From Allodiplogaster sudhausi (taxonomy: Eukaryota; Nematoda; Chromadorea; Rhabditida; Diplogasteridae): a stretch of DNA of 64,000 nucleotides. Below, in pieces: positions 46,069 through 56,900 of the stretch. A model generated the notes under the pieces. The model searched no databases. It was given only the letters and a program-made list of their open reading frames with translations, and was not told where the DNA came from. The stretch lies in contig CALZFC010000043.1 of assembly GCA_945643635.1 (NCBI GenBank), forward strand, positions 2,690,001 through 2,754,000, given 5' to 3'. The first letter of the stretch is position 1. Each line of letters begins with the position of its first letter. Both the position numbers and the translations under genes were made by a program.

Positions 46069-46786
46069 TCGCCGGTGCTCTCTGGCTTGGTCTGATCCAG
46101 GTAGATCTCCATGGTTCTGAACGTGAGGGAGGGGCAGAGGTGGAAGCGACTGCTTTCTCCAACATCCCTTCCATCCTGTCCAGCCTTCTCTCCACTGCGT
46201 CTGGGGCTGGGGTGGGGCGACGCGTGAAACCCACCCCCGTGAGAAAGGGGTTCGGCTCGAATCGACGCTTCTTCGCTGTGACTGGAGCTGCCGCTGCCTT
46301 GTCTTTGAGGAAGCGCTCGACCACCTTCCCTGCTTCTCCTGTTCCTTCGATGTTCAGCTTGCTTGCTTGATCTACACTCTCGAAGATGGCTGGGTCGTCG
46401 TCTGCCACTGTGAGGATGAGGTTGCGCCCCTTCAGTTCTTGTTTTGCCTTGCCGACCAAGCTCCATGCCTCTTCTCCAGTGGCTCCTGCCTCCGCATCCT
46501 CCAGCAGTTTCATCACTCCTTCATTAAAGCTGACCTGCGCCTCGTACGCTTTCTTCTTCAGTAGCGTACGAGGGCGTATCGCTTCTGGTCGCTGCGGAGG
46601 GGGAGGGACGCCAATCGCAGCCCTGAGCTGATCCATCCACTCCGCCGGCATCGTTGCTGGCAAGACGGGTGCCGGAGGCACTCTGTCCTCTCCTCTTCTC
46701 GGTGCTTCCGGGTCTTCCGCCCTTCCATTTCCTCCTCCTTCTGCCCCTCCATTTTCCTCGTCCATTTTCCTGTAACTCCTTAACAT
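45989..46786 (-). CDS. Gag-like protein of PAT element
   Basis: 265 aa. It starts basic and acidic mixed (MLRSYRKMDEENGGAEGG), has a Pro-rich segment, then a helical part, and ends with one CCHC zinc knuckle, CYNCGGYGHYAKEC, followed by a basic tail. This is the layout of retrotransposon nucleocapsid proteins that package element RNA. It is the first gene of the element on the minus strand and overlaps the reverse transcriptase frame. The frame is intact. Confidence 0.85.
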   Translation of the reverse strand: MLRSYRKMDEENGGAEGGGNGRAEDPEAPRRGEDRVPPAPVLPATMPAEWMDQLRAAIGVPPPPQRPEAIRPRTLLKKKAYEAQVSFNEGVMKLLEDAEAGATGEEAWSLVGKAKQELKGRNLILTVADDDPAIFESVDQASKLNIEGTGEAGKVVERFLKDKAAAAPVTAKKRRFEPNPFLTGVGFTRRPTPAPDAVERRLDRMEGMLEKAVASTSAPPSRSEPWRSTWIRPSQRAPASGSCYNCGGYGHYAKECKTHHRPNQQ

Positions 46787-46900
46787 GAACTCGGTTAAAC
46801 AGTAATTATTATACCATCTTACTTCCTCCTAAAAATCTCCTTTAACAACAAACAAACACAAACTTCTGGCAGTAAAACTTCCAGAGAATGCCCTTTCTAT

Positions 46901-46909
46901 GTCTTTCCC
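46901..46909. other. Left copy of 9-bp target-site duplication
   Basis: GTCTTTCCC immediately before the foldback element; the partner is 48988-48996. The empty site is preserved in the inner PAT B repeat, where the sequence continues into GCTCTC. Confidence 0.88.
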
Positions 46910-48987
46910 GGCAAATAGCAAAGTTCACCCATTCACCCATTCACCCAAGCATTCACCCATTCACCCAAATCGTAAAATATACCACGCATTCAGCACATAC
47001 ACCACTCTTATAATAACATTCACCTAGCACCCAAATGTTTAGAAATCTGCCAATCTTTGTAACCGCTTTTCCATAGACAAGCCTTTACTTTTCGCGTGTA
47101 TGGATGAGTTTGCACTGCAATGAAACCAATTTATCAAACGTTATCGTCTTTAATTGAAAGGATAACTAATATGAAACGTAAAAAAGGGCGGTTTAGCATG
47201 GAACAAACAGAGTAAACAACACGATTAAGGAAATAAACAACATGATTAAGGAAAATAGAGGCAGAATTCAGTTTTAGAAGTGGATAATGCCGAAAGATCG
47301 CCGTATCCACTCTCGATAGAATGGAGTAAGTGCCTTCTTCATCTTGGAAGAAAGCACAATGTCTTGCGCCTTGATGTGAGTGTGCCGGCCGACGACGCAG
47401 GAGAAGCGAGCATGCATCCATCTTCAACAAACAACTTACTTGTAAACTTTCAACTTATGAAGAAATGATTGCATATGATAAGTCCTTACCTGGTGCCAAG
47501 GCCGCAAGCCTTCTTCCCATTTCTATCCGTGAACTCGAAGGCTTCAAAGTGAGCGACAACCAGATCAGTGGGAAGGTCTTCAATCTTCCGCTCCAGCACA
47601 CCATGGCAAGCTGCACACTTCTTCAGGATATTAGGAGGCATTTCTACAATGGCTTTCTTTACTTTCCACCCAAGCATATGAAAGCTTCCATTCTTCGTAC
47701 GAACTACCTCCATCTTCTTTGCAAGAGCAATTAGCTCCTTACACTCACGATTCGCCATGGCAAGCTGCACACTTCTTCAGGATATTAGGAGGAATATATA
47801 AATGTTTCCAAAGTAATGTGCTTCAGCGCATGTCAAGTTATTGAAAGCAGCTCTGCACGGCGGCGGCAGCAAAAAGCTGGTCGGAAGCCGCCCTCTCACA
47901 TATGCGCAGGTTTGTGTGTTCGCATTGAATGTCCTTTGCTGTATCTTATTCGCGTTCAGTTCACGGATCTGGAGAGGAATCGCCCCGACGAGTTGGCCAA
48001 GTTACTTAAGAGCTACGGCTTAATGGTTTCTTCCTCAAGACAGCATCCTGGACATCTCGATGAACTGCCGGCTATACTGTTTTGCCGTAAGTCTTGCAAA
48101 AATTAGTCATATATCCACAAATGGTTCTCACTGCAGGTCGGTCGAATCGTGAGTGTAAGGAGCTAATTGCTCTTGCAAAGAAGATGGAGGTAGTTCGTAC
48201 GAAGAATGGAAGCTTTCATATGGTTGGGTGGAAAGTAAAGAAAGCCATTGTAGAAATGCCTCCTAATATCCTGAAGAAGTGTGCAGCTTGCCATGGTGTG
48301 CTGGAGCGGAAGATTGAAGACCTTCCCACTGATCTGATTGTCGCTCACTTTGAAGCCTTCGAGTTCACGGATAGAAATGGGAAGAAGGCTTGCGGCCTTG
48401 GCACCAGGTAAGGACTTATCATATGAAATCATTTCTTCATAAGTTGAAAGTTTACAAGTAAGTTGTTTGTTGAAGATGGATGCATGCTCGCTTCTCCTGC
48501 GTCGTCGGCCGGCACACTCACATCAAGGCGCAAGACATTGTGCTTTCTTCCAAGATGAAGAAGGCACTTACTCCATTCTATCGAGAGTGGATACGGCGAT
48601 CTTTCGGCATTATCCACTTCTAAAACTGAATTCTGCCTCTATTTTCCTTAATCATGTTGTTTATTTCCTTAATCGTGTTGTTTACTCTGTTTGTTCCATG
48701 CTAAACCGCCCTTTTTTACGTTTCATATTAGTTATCCTTTCAATTAAAGACGATAACGTTTGATAAATTGGTTTCATTGCAGTGCAAACTCATCCATACA
48801 CGCGAAAAGTAAAGGCTTGTCTATGGAAAAGCGGTTACAAAGATTGGCAGATTTCTAAACATTTGGGTGCTAGGTGAATGTTATTATAAGAGTGGTGTAT
48901 GTGCTTAATGCGTGGTATATTTTACGATTTGGGTGAATGGGTGAATGCTTGGGTGAATGGGTGAATGGGTGAACTTTGCTATTTGCC
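46910..48987. mobile_element. Foldback element with 845-bp inverted arms, inserted in PAT repeat B
   Basis: Arms 46910-47754 and 48143-48987 are near-identical inverted repeats with a 388-bp spacer. The ends read GGCAAATAGCAAAG and its complement, followed by tandem TTCACCCA motifs. The 9-bp sequence GTCTTTCCC flanks both sides (46901-46909 and 48988-48996), while the other PAT B repeat has it once. That is direct proof of insertion with a 9-bp target duplication, which fits Mutator-like elements among known groups. No transposase is recognisable, so it is probably non-autonomous. It contains a spliced gene in the spacer and right arm. Confidence 0.88.
47838..48623 (+). CDS. Spliced gene carried by the foldback element, unknown function
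   Basis: Four segments with matching phases: about 47838-47909, 47960-48086, 48137-48407, 48476-48623, ending in a TAA. The start is unclear and a further 5' exon may be missing. The product has a LTYAQ-FTDLERNRPDELAKLL part, then SNRECKELIALAKKMEVVR, a CAACHGVL stretch that might hold a metal, and a C-terminus RSFGIIHF. No transposase motif or known family is seen. The last two exons lie in the right arm and are present again, inverted, in the left arm, where the 5' exons are lacking. This suggests either capture of a host gene's 3' end or an element gene whose end became the inverted arms. Confidence 0.5.
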
Positions 48988-49075
48988 GTCTTTCCCGCTC
49001 TTGTCTTTTCTTCTTACCGTACTTTTCTCGCTAAGGCCCTTCGGCGGGAGAGTTTATCGTTTGAAACTCCATTTA

Positions 49076-49134
49076 TAATACTCGCGTTTGAAAATTTTTT
49101 ATAACAAAAACGAAAGGAAGAGGGTGAGAGAGAG

Positions 49135-49181
<47 letters not shown>

Positions 49182-50418
49182 AAAGCGCTTACCTGTAGTA
49201 ATTTATGCAAGAAAGTTTTGTTTTTCTTGTGCTTATTGACAAGCTGTATTTGTACATTGATCTGCTAACGCAAGCGCTAAGTCCCCAATGGCATTTTGAC
49301 TAGAAATGCTCCATCCTTTGAGAGAGATCAAGAGAGAGCCATGCCATGATACTTGAGGGGGGAGGGAGATCTGACCACGAGTCGTGCTCAGAGAGCTGTA
49401 TTTGAAGACTGACAACAATGCCTTGGAGATCCTTCCTACCAAATGTCGGGTTTCCTGCTTCTCATCTATTAGGAAGACATATCATTAAAAATTCACTTTA
49501 TTTCGTTTGCAATATAACCTCTCATACACATCTCGATATATTGAACAATTATCACCATATGTAGCAGTGACAAGAAATAATGGCTTTGTTAGAGATCTTA
49601 CGGTTAAAAAGCAGTGATATAAACAGCAGTTTGTACGGGTTAAGTAGGAAATGGTTGAGTGGGAGGGTTAACGAAGAACATGCAATGGCAAGAAAAGATC
49701 GATTCAAAATTCTCTGAAAGACTCGAGTCGCATGTAAAGCTGTTCTCTTCACCTCAGGCAAGTATCTTACAACTTAATCACATCGAGAAAGGAAATGATA
49801 AAAGTATCAACACAAGATGTCCATATAAATGCCATTAAAGTGTACATACAAAATTGGTGTCCTATGAGAAGAAAGAGATCAGTCGTCGATGAAATTCATT
49901 CTTCCGAGCATGTCAGCGAAGGAGAAAGGATGAGAAGAGCGAGCGTGGCTCGGCTGAGGGGCCGCACCGCCAACTGAACACGAGCAGTCAGGCAGTGGAA
50001 AACTACTCTTCTCTTTCCATCACTTTCTCTTCTTCTACTTCAATTGTTTCAATCGAGCATGATAACAACAATCTCCAATAATTTAAAGCGGTCGGCGACA
50101 ATGTACCCAATATTTCCTAACTTTTAAACACTTGAATTTGTGACCTGGCATAACGAGAGCATGGGGAGTTCCCAGGGTGTAACTGCGACGGAAGCGGAGG
50201 TGATGCTGGAAGAGACTACGGCCAGCAGGGCGAGAGCGAGGAGAGGAAGACGAGTAACCGGAAGAGACAGACGACGACAGAGCAGAGTCCTGCAAATCCA
50301 ACTTTCTCTCTCCCTCTCTTCTCTCTCTCCCCCTTTCGCTCTCTTCTCTTTCCTCCTCTCGCTCTCTTCTCTCCACCCCCCCCCCCCTTCGCTCTCTTCT
50401 CTCTCCCCTCTTATTCTC
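49076..50418. other. Intergenic DNA between PAT element and phosphatase gene
   Basis: Contains a GA tract (49125-49180). Short minus-strand frames at 49233-49442 and 49552-49761 have no domain. 50310-50430 is CT-rich and, read on the minus strand, would be the 3' end of the phosphatase transcript. Confidence 0.5.
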
Positions 50419-50655
50419 TCATTCTCTCTTGGCTCCAACAGTCCTGGTGCCTACCAGCATGGCAGCAGAAGCCGCAGTCCTGCCCCCCGCCCTGTAGCCG
50501 GCTGCAATTATTTCCTTGTCCAAGTCAAACTGGGCGTCGAAGCGGCTTCTGCCGCACGAGTCGCGCAGACGGTCGCGCTCTTTACGCACGCCCTGGAGGG
50601 GAAAGAGATCAGAGAGGGAGAGAAAGAGGAAGAGGGGGAGGGGAAGAGAGAAGGA

Positions 50656-50695
<40 letters not shown>

Positions 50696-51432
50696 GAAGA
50701 GATGGAGAGAGAGTAAAGAAGGCAGGCAGAAATTGAGAACGATACACTGAAATATCGCGGAATAGAGACCTTCTCGGCAAATTTGGCGAGTTGCATGCGG
50801 AATCCAAAGTTTGGATTGACGACTGGCCGACAAGAAGCAACGAGAGAGAGAGCAGAGAAGTACGAGAGATCAGTGACAGTCAGGAGATACGCAACCACTA
50901 CGCAGGCAGAGCGGGACACCCCCGCCAGACAGTGCACGAGCACTGCTTCTGCGAGCAGGACAATCACTCTCTCCTTCCCAAGCCATTCCCCTTCTAAGAG
51001 TAGTTCTGACCTTCTCTACACCTGGCCTCGTGGATGAAGTCGTTGGTCTGGCTGAAGTGGGCAGCGATGTTCACGGAGGGGCAGTCGGAGAGAGGAAGGC
51101 GGAGGACGCGGCAGGCAGAGTGAGCCGGGTGCTCGGCCGTCAGCTCGTGCACCGAGAGGATGCACTGCAATCCACTAGTCACATCCAGGCAACTCCCCCA
51201 CTTCCAGGTGGATTCACTTGGCCTACCAGCAAAGAAGAACCTAGTTCTCCCCCATCCTTACCTTGATTCGATTCCTCTTGATCTGCTCATCGTCCGTGGC
51301 ATCCCTCAGCGACCCCAAGAAGAGACCCGGCAGCACCTCGCACATCTCTGTACCTAGACGGCGACGGAAGCGGGACAGACCACGCATCGCACACGACGGG
51401 TCTGCACTACTCATGCTCTCACTCAGCACCAT
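50419..51432 (-). CDS. Dual-specificity phosphatase, DUSP22/DUSP15 type
   Basis: Four exons on the minus strand: 51262-51432, 51022-51164, 50770-50968, 50419-50592; phases agree and give 228 aa. It starts MVLSESMSSAD, then MCEVLPGLFLGSLRDA, the usual N-terminal strand of the DUSP fold. The active-site loop is HCLAGVSRSA (Cys nucleophile and Arg present). AYLLTVTDL and RPVVNPNFGFRMQL follow as in DUSP22. The general-acid Asp is likely the one in LPLSDCPS. Such enzymes remove phosphate from Tyr and Thr, often on JNK-pathway proteins; the substrate here is unknown. The third acceptor (GAGAG|A) lies in a purine stretch and is the least certain junction. CT tracts precede the first exon and the last acceptor on the coding strand. 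Confidence 0.85.
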
Positions 51433-51899
51433 CTGGAGAGAGAGAGGGAGAGAGAGAGAGAGAGGAGGGGGTGGGGAGGAGGCAAGCGAAGGACAGAGAG
51501 CGGAGGGAAGGAGGCAGCGATCGAGAGAGCACAGACGGGATGGTAGAAGGGAAAAAAATGCGGGTGGAAGTGGGAAAGGAAAGGAAAAGCACATGGTCAG
51601 AGCTAAAGAGCATGAGAAACCTAAATGCCAGAAGGTGCAGAACGTAAATGACAAGAGAGGAAGAAAGGGCGAGGACGCGGAACAGAAAAATTCAAACAAC
51701 TGGAACTAAGCGCCACAGAATTGGAGAAGGACCCCCGTAGACAAACATCTAAATTATCAATTTAACTGCAGATCTTCCAAATGGAAGAACAAAGAAGAAG
51801 GCATTTGCATCGCAATACAAGTACGCTCCCAGGAGGTTGTAGAGCATCTTGGAAAATCATGGAGGGGACGAAATATGAAGACAGAGGGAGGGAATGCGA

Positions 51900-51943
<44 letters not shown>

Positions 51944-52987
51944 GGATTGAGTAAGAGACGAATATAGAACGAGTTGATTGCGGGGTGCTGGAAAGCACTT
52001 GATGCAATGCTTGAAAAAAGGGAGTACTGATTGCGAGACAAGGAACGGGAGGCTATTCAAAGGGAAAAACTGGAGAAGGCCAAAAACAGGAGTAGGGGAG
52101 GTAATACTGCGAGACTTAGGAGGGGGACTCTTGTTTGTCTACTCTTGGGGATTACGCATGAGGAAGTTGTGGAACAGCAGAAGAGCACGAGAAAACAAAG
52201 ACTGCCCGTTTGTCACATTCGCCAATATAATCTATTTAAATACTTTGTCTTTAAAAAGTATTAGTATTGACGAAATGACGCCGAATTAACCGATAGAAGT
52301 AGGCAGATGCTGAGGGCGTAAAATACAGGACGATGCAACCCGCGAGAGCAAAACAAGGAAACGAAATAGGAAGAGAGCAAATTGAATAGAGATTCAAGGC
52401 ATTCTATTCTCAATCATTCTGGATAGGTCACATTTTCACAATGAGCAAATTAGATTGGCACAGGAAAACGAAACATCGAGTGTCGCATAAGTGGGCCTTA
52501 TTTAGAATGTGGCCTGTCAAAGCGAATGAGAGGAACTCTTTGAAGCTTCTCGACTACATGTCAGATGGAGAGAGCATGAGATGAAGAGGAAGGGAGAAAG
52601 AATGAAGTTGCTGCTGCATTACTCGACCACGAAATAGGAGAGTAGCCTTCATCCTCGGAAGCGAGGACAACTTCCCTTGTGTCGCAAGGCAAATTAGGAG
52701 TAGACACATCTACACATGCTGAAAAACCTACCCACGGAAGCTGGGTTCGGGGAAAGCGAGGGAGGGGAGAGGGAGAGAAAGAGGAGGGAAAAGAGAGTGT
52801 GAGAAAGAGAGAGCAGGGAAGAAAGTGAGACAGAGAGAGGTGTATGGACAGAGAGAACGACAGACAAGCGAGGAAGATAGTTCTCAATGGAAAAGCCGTG
52901 ACGGAATGAGCGTGAGGCGCCAGAGGCAATAAAGAATGGCAAGGAAGTGCGACGTCAAGTCCTATTAGGCGCGAGACAGTCGAAGCC

Positions 52988-53052
<65 letters not shown>

Positions 53053-53205
53053 CGGTCGAAAATGGCGGATGTTTTCACTTTGGAAGGAAAGGGTGAGAAG
53101 AGTAAGGAGAATGATGAAGAAGAAATAAGAGGGCATGGATAGTTGATGCATATCATGTGTGCACTCAGACAAAACAGAAAAGTATCGGCCAGCGTATGAG
53201 AGAGC

Positions 53206-53286
<81 letters not shown>

Positions 53287-53761
53287 AGAGAACGAGATAA
53301 TATGATATTAGCTGGGGGGGGGGGGCCAGAGAAAGCAAAGCGAGAAGAAAGGAGTCTGTGACTGCAAGCAGAGCAGAGTCAATCAACTGCTGAGGGGCAG
53401 AAGCCAAGAGATGGCCAGACGCAGTCTTCCTCCCTCTCCACACCTTCCCACAACAGCTGCCTCTTATTCAGCCAGACATGAGACATACATGGCAAAAGGG
53501 ATATCAAAGCAGATCGCGAAGGGCTTGTACAGCGGAGAAAATTAGAAACGACAATGAGATATCGGATCGGCAAATAACCGAATCACGAGAAACAAAAGCA
53601 ATGATCAGATAGAAATATATTTTATCCAAATTAGTATTCAACAAATCAACAACAAGCACTCCAACAGACTTCATAGAGAAAAGATAACAAGGAACAAAAG
53701 TACTTTCTTAAACAATAACATTCAATAAACTAAATAGGATCACAAGAAACAGCAAAGCCGC
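51433..53761. repeat. GA-rich intergenic DNA between phosphatase and Rrp5 genes
   Basis: GA tracts at 51437-51470, 51908-51940, 52990-53050 and 53205-53282, and a G9 run at 53315-53323. Open frames here consist mainly of Ser-Leu or Arg-Glu. No exon chain was found. The upstream part may hold 5' untranslated exons of the phosphatase gene. Confidence 0.6.
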
Positions 53762-53852
53762 TCAAGGCTGTGACTCCTTAGCTGCTGGTGCCACTTCTGA
53801 CACGAAACGCTCTGCTCGTTTTCGCACCTGCAAATGGAACAAAACACTTTGT

Positions 53853-53927
<75 letters not shown>

Positions 53928-56900
53928 ATGCAACTGAAGGGGTAAGTCAGGAGACAGCTGACCGAAAATCATAGGATAATATGGACGAAGCGAGAACGAG
54001 GAGAGAAGGAGAGAGAGCAAGAGAGAGAAAGAGAGTGCGTGAGAGGGAACGTGAAACGCAAAGATACGAGAATGTACGTTGTTCCTGCTCGAGTTACCAT
54101 GTAGAAATGTAAAAGGGAGATAAATCTCAAATAGTTAAGAGGTGTTTCAACAACAGAAGTCTCCGATGTAACTACAATCCAAGGGATGCAGCTATATTAT
54201 AACGCTTTCTTATTCCATGAGCTCGCTCTGAGATTTTCCATTGCCATTTTGCTATCCGCATTTCCCACACTCGCTCTTAGTCCTGTGATGAGTAAAGTAT
54301 TCTGTTTTATAGACGCCTGGGAATAAAGTTCCTTTCTTAACGCAGGCGCATAAATCAGACAACAGAAGCATATACCGCGGCAGAATTTTTTCACAACTTC
54401 CTTTGCATCCATTTTTCTGATTTCAATTAGACTTAGACGCTGGTGTGAAAAAGAGTTCCAAGCGAAGAGACAAGAAAAAGCGAGATAACTGAAGCCTGCT
54501 AAATAAGATGTCATCAACAAATTCGCTGTAATTAAACTCGCATAGAAATCATCACCCTAATCGACGACGAAATAAAAACATTACCAGATTTTCAACCCAA
54601 GGTCGTGAATGAGTAAGAGAAAAGTGAACCTCCTCCTGGCTTTTTTCATCGCCGTGAGCCTTCTCAAAGTCTGCCCATTTCTTGAAGAAAGGGCGCAACT
54701 TGAAGACGCTCATCGGCAACTCGCAGACTCTTTCCAGCAGCTGCCTGAACAATCATCTCTTTAACTAGCCAAGGAATAAAAAAACATATATGTTTTATTC
54801 TTGTTTTATTGTATCTTTCTGAGGTGAGTACAATAGTTATTCGCTGCGTACTGTCGTAAATAAGAAATAGAAAAACACGAACCTGGCCTGGTCGACCTCT
54901 GCGTGCTTGACAGTGAGATCGATGAAAACTGTCCAGACATCAGTCTTCTTCGGGTAAGTCGACACCATGCTTTCGAACATGTTACGACCCTGAACCATCG
55001 TTTTCTTTACTTTCAAGTTAATTAATTCGATCTTCAATACTATGTTTCGGAGGATAAAAAATAATTTTGATCATAACAAAAATAAGTAAAATCAACAAGC
55101 GCTTACCTTCTCCGGATCTCCCTTGACGTACTCCATTTGAGCAAATCGAGATATCAATTGCACGTCTATAAAAATAAACGAAAGGAAGTTTAGGAGGGAA
55201 AGTGACTGGTGTAATGGTGTGTGGATAGGTCGTGCAGAAGAAAAAGAAAGATAGCTGACGCCTAGATTTCGGAACACTGTCGAGTGCTCTGGTCAGAAGT
55301 TTCCTTGCATCTTCTGCTCTTCCACTTCCCATGAGATGCTCTGCATACAGAGTCCATACCTTAAAAACAATTTCTTCGGAATACCCATATCGCAATTAGC
55401 CTTTTTATCCGTCTAGTTGGAATTTCAATTTATCTCCCAATCTTCTCGTTGGGACTATGCAAAATTTAAGAAAATATGTCAAACCTCATCCGACTGGACG
55501 CGGAATTTCTTGAGCATCGCCTCGTGGATGGCGTTGGCTTCCTGAGAATATTGAGATATTTAGATGTTAAAAAGTACACGAGAATACTTCGTTGTTTCCA
55601 TTTGCAGAGAGCGTCGCTGCCATGTGTTTATGCATCTTGAAGCTATCCGCGGCCTGGCACGAGCGAGTGAACACTTCTAGCGCAGTCTCCGAGTCTCCGA
55701 AGGACACCTCAAGTAGAGAGGGAGAGAGAGAGAGAGAGAGAGAACGAGAGAGAGAGAGGCACCGCTCTTCACACGAGACGTACCTCAAGGTTGATGTATG
55801 CCGCCCAGATGGCAGCCAGCTCTGCATCCTCCCTATAATGACGTCATTATCAGCTGATCGTATTATTTTAATGTTCACTTAACAGAAACACATGTGATAT
55901 CTCAATTGTCAGAAAAATGAAGCTGGTCGCAAGCTAATTAGGCACTTCTGAACCTGTAACTGATAGTTTCGAGTGCTCTCTCGGCAGTAGCTCCCGCAGC
56001 AGCGAGGTCTCCTTTCGTCAGCAGATGAGACATGTACCTGCAACCTTGCAAACCAAATAACAAGATCCGTGAAGTAGAAGACCATAACACGCGCAGAACA
56101 ATGAGCTGAATAGAAGTACATGAGTGTCATCACCTAATCCATAACTCGGCCGAGTTAGGGTCTCCCTTGAGTGCGCGAGTGAACTCTGCTACCGTAGTCA
56201 GTTCGTCCGAATCCACGGCTGCCATCTGCCTCTTCTCCTTGGCCGACAGCATTTTTTCCTGGTTCACGATCCGTTCTTCAGTCGCTGCAAATGGGAGTGA
56301 AAGTAATAACCATCGTACATGTTTAGAAAAATATAAATACAGAGTTAACTCAAACAATAAGATAACGTACTCATTTCTTTCTTGATCTTCTTGGCCTTCG
56401 GCTCCGCCTTCTCCTCCTTTTCGGTTGTTTCTTTGACAATTTCCTTCTCCTCATTTTCATCCTTAACTTCCTCCCCTCCTTCTACATTTTCCTTCTTCCT
56501 CTTCTTTCCGGAGAGACCGCTGATTTCCGCCAAAGCATCCACCGAGAATTGTGCCGCTTCCCAGTCAAAACCAGGGTCAGTCATCTTAATTAGAATTAAT
56601 AAATCAGAACCCCGGTTTAAAAAGTAATTTACAAAATATCTGACCCTTTACTTTGTTAGTAATATATTACTGAAGCCAAAGGATTGGCCATGAAAAGCGG
56701 CATACCTCAAACTTGGCAGAGGCCTTGTCCTTCTTCACTCGCTTGGAGGAACTGCCGGAATTCTCGGTTGCCACGCTGCAGCAGCTCTCTTTCCGCTTTC
56801 GCTTGCGATTCTGCAGGAGAGGCGTAATTGAAAGATGATTTGTATACGGGTCGAACGATGTTTAAAGAAAAAGCAGAAGGTAGCCAAAACAACAGTCGAT

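Larger units (their letters stand above)
42284..49075 (-). mobile_element. PAT-type tyrosine-recombinase retrotransposon (DIRS order)
   Basis: Read on the minus strand the order is repeat B, gag, RT-RNase H, inner repeats, tyrosine recombinase, repeat A. The repeats are split and direct: A at 42284-42476 and again at 43871-44061; B at 43700-43870 and again at 46817-49075. In the middle the B and A copies are fused, the hallmark of PAT elements, which integrate through a recombinase and circular DNA and leave no target duplication. Both termini abut a TTA-like triplet. All three proteins are open, so the element was recently capable of movement. The outer B repeat is split by a 2,078-bp foldback element, so the retroelement itself is about 4.7 kb. 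PAT elements were first described in nematodes. Confidence 0.85.

Noticed and set aside
47134..47770. Separate genes in the left arm of the foldback element
   Set aside because: They are inverted duplicates of the right-arm exons and lack the 5' exons, so they are not independent genes.
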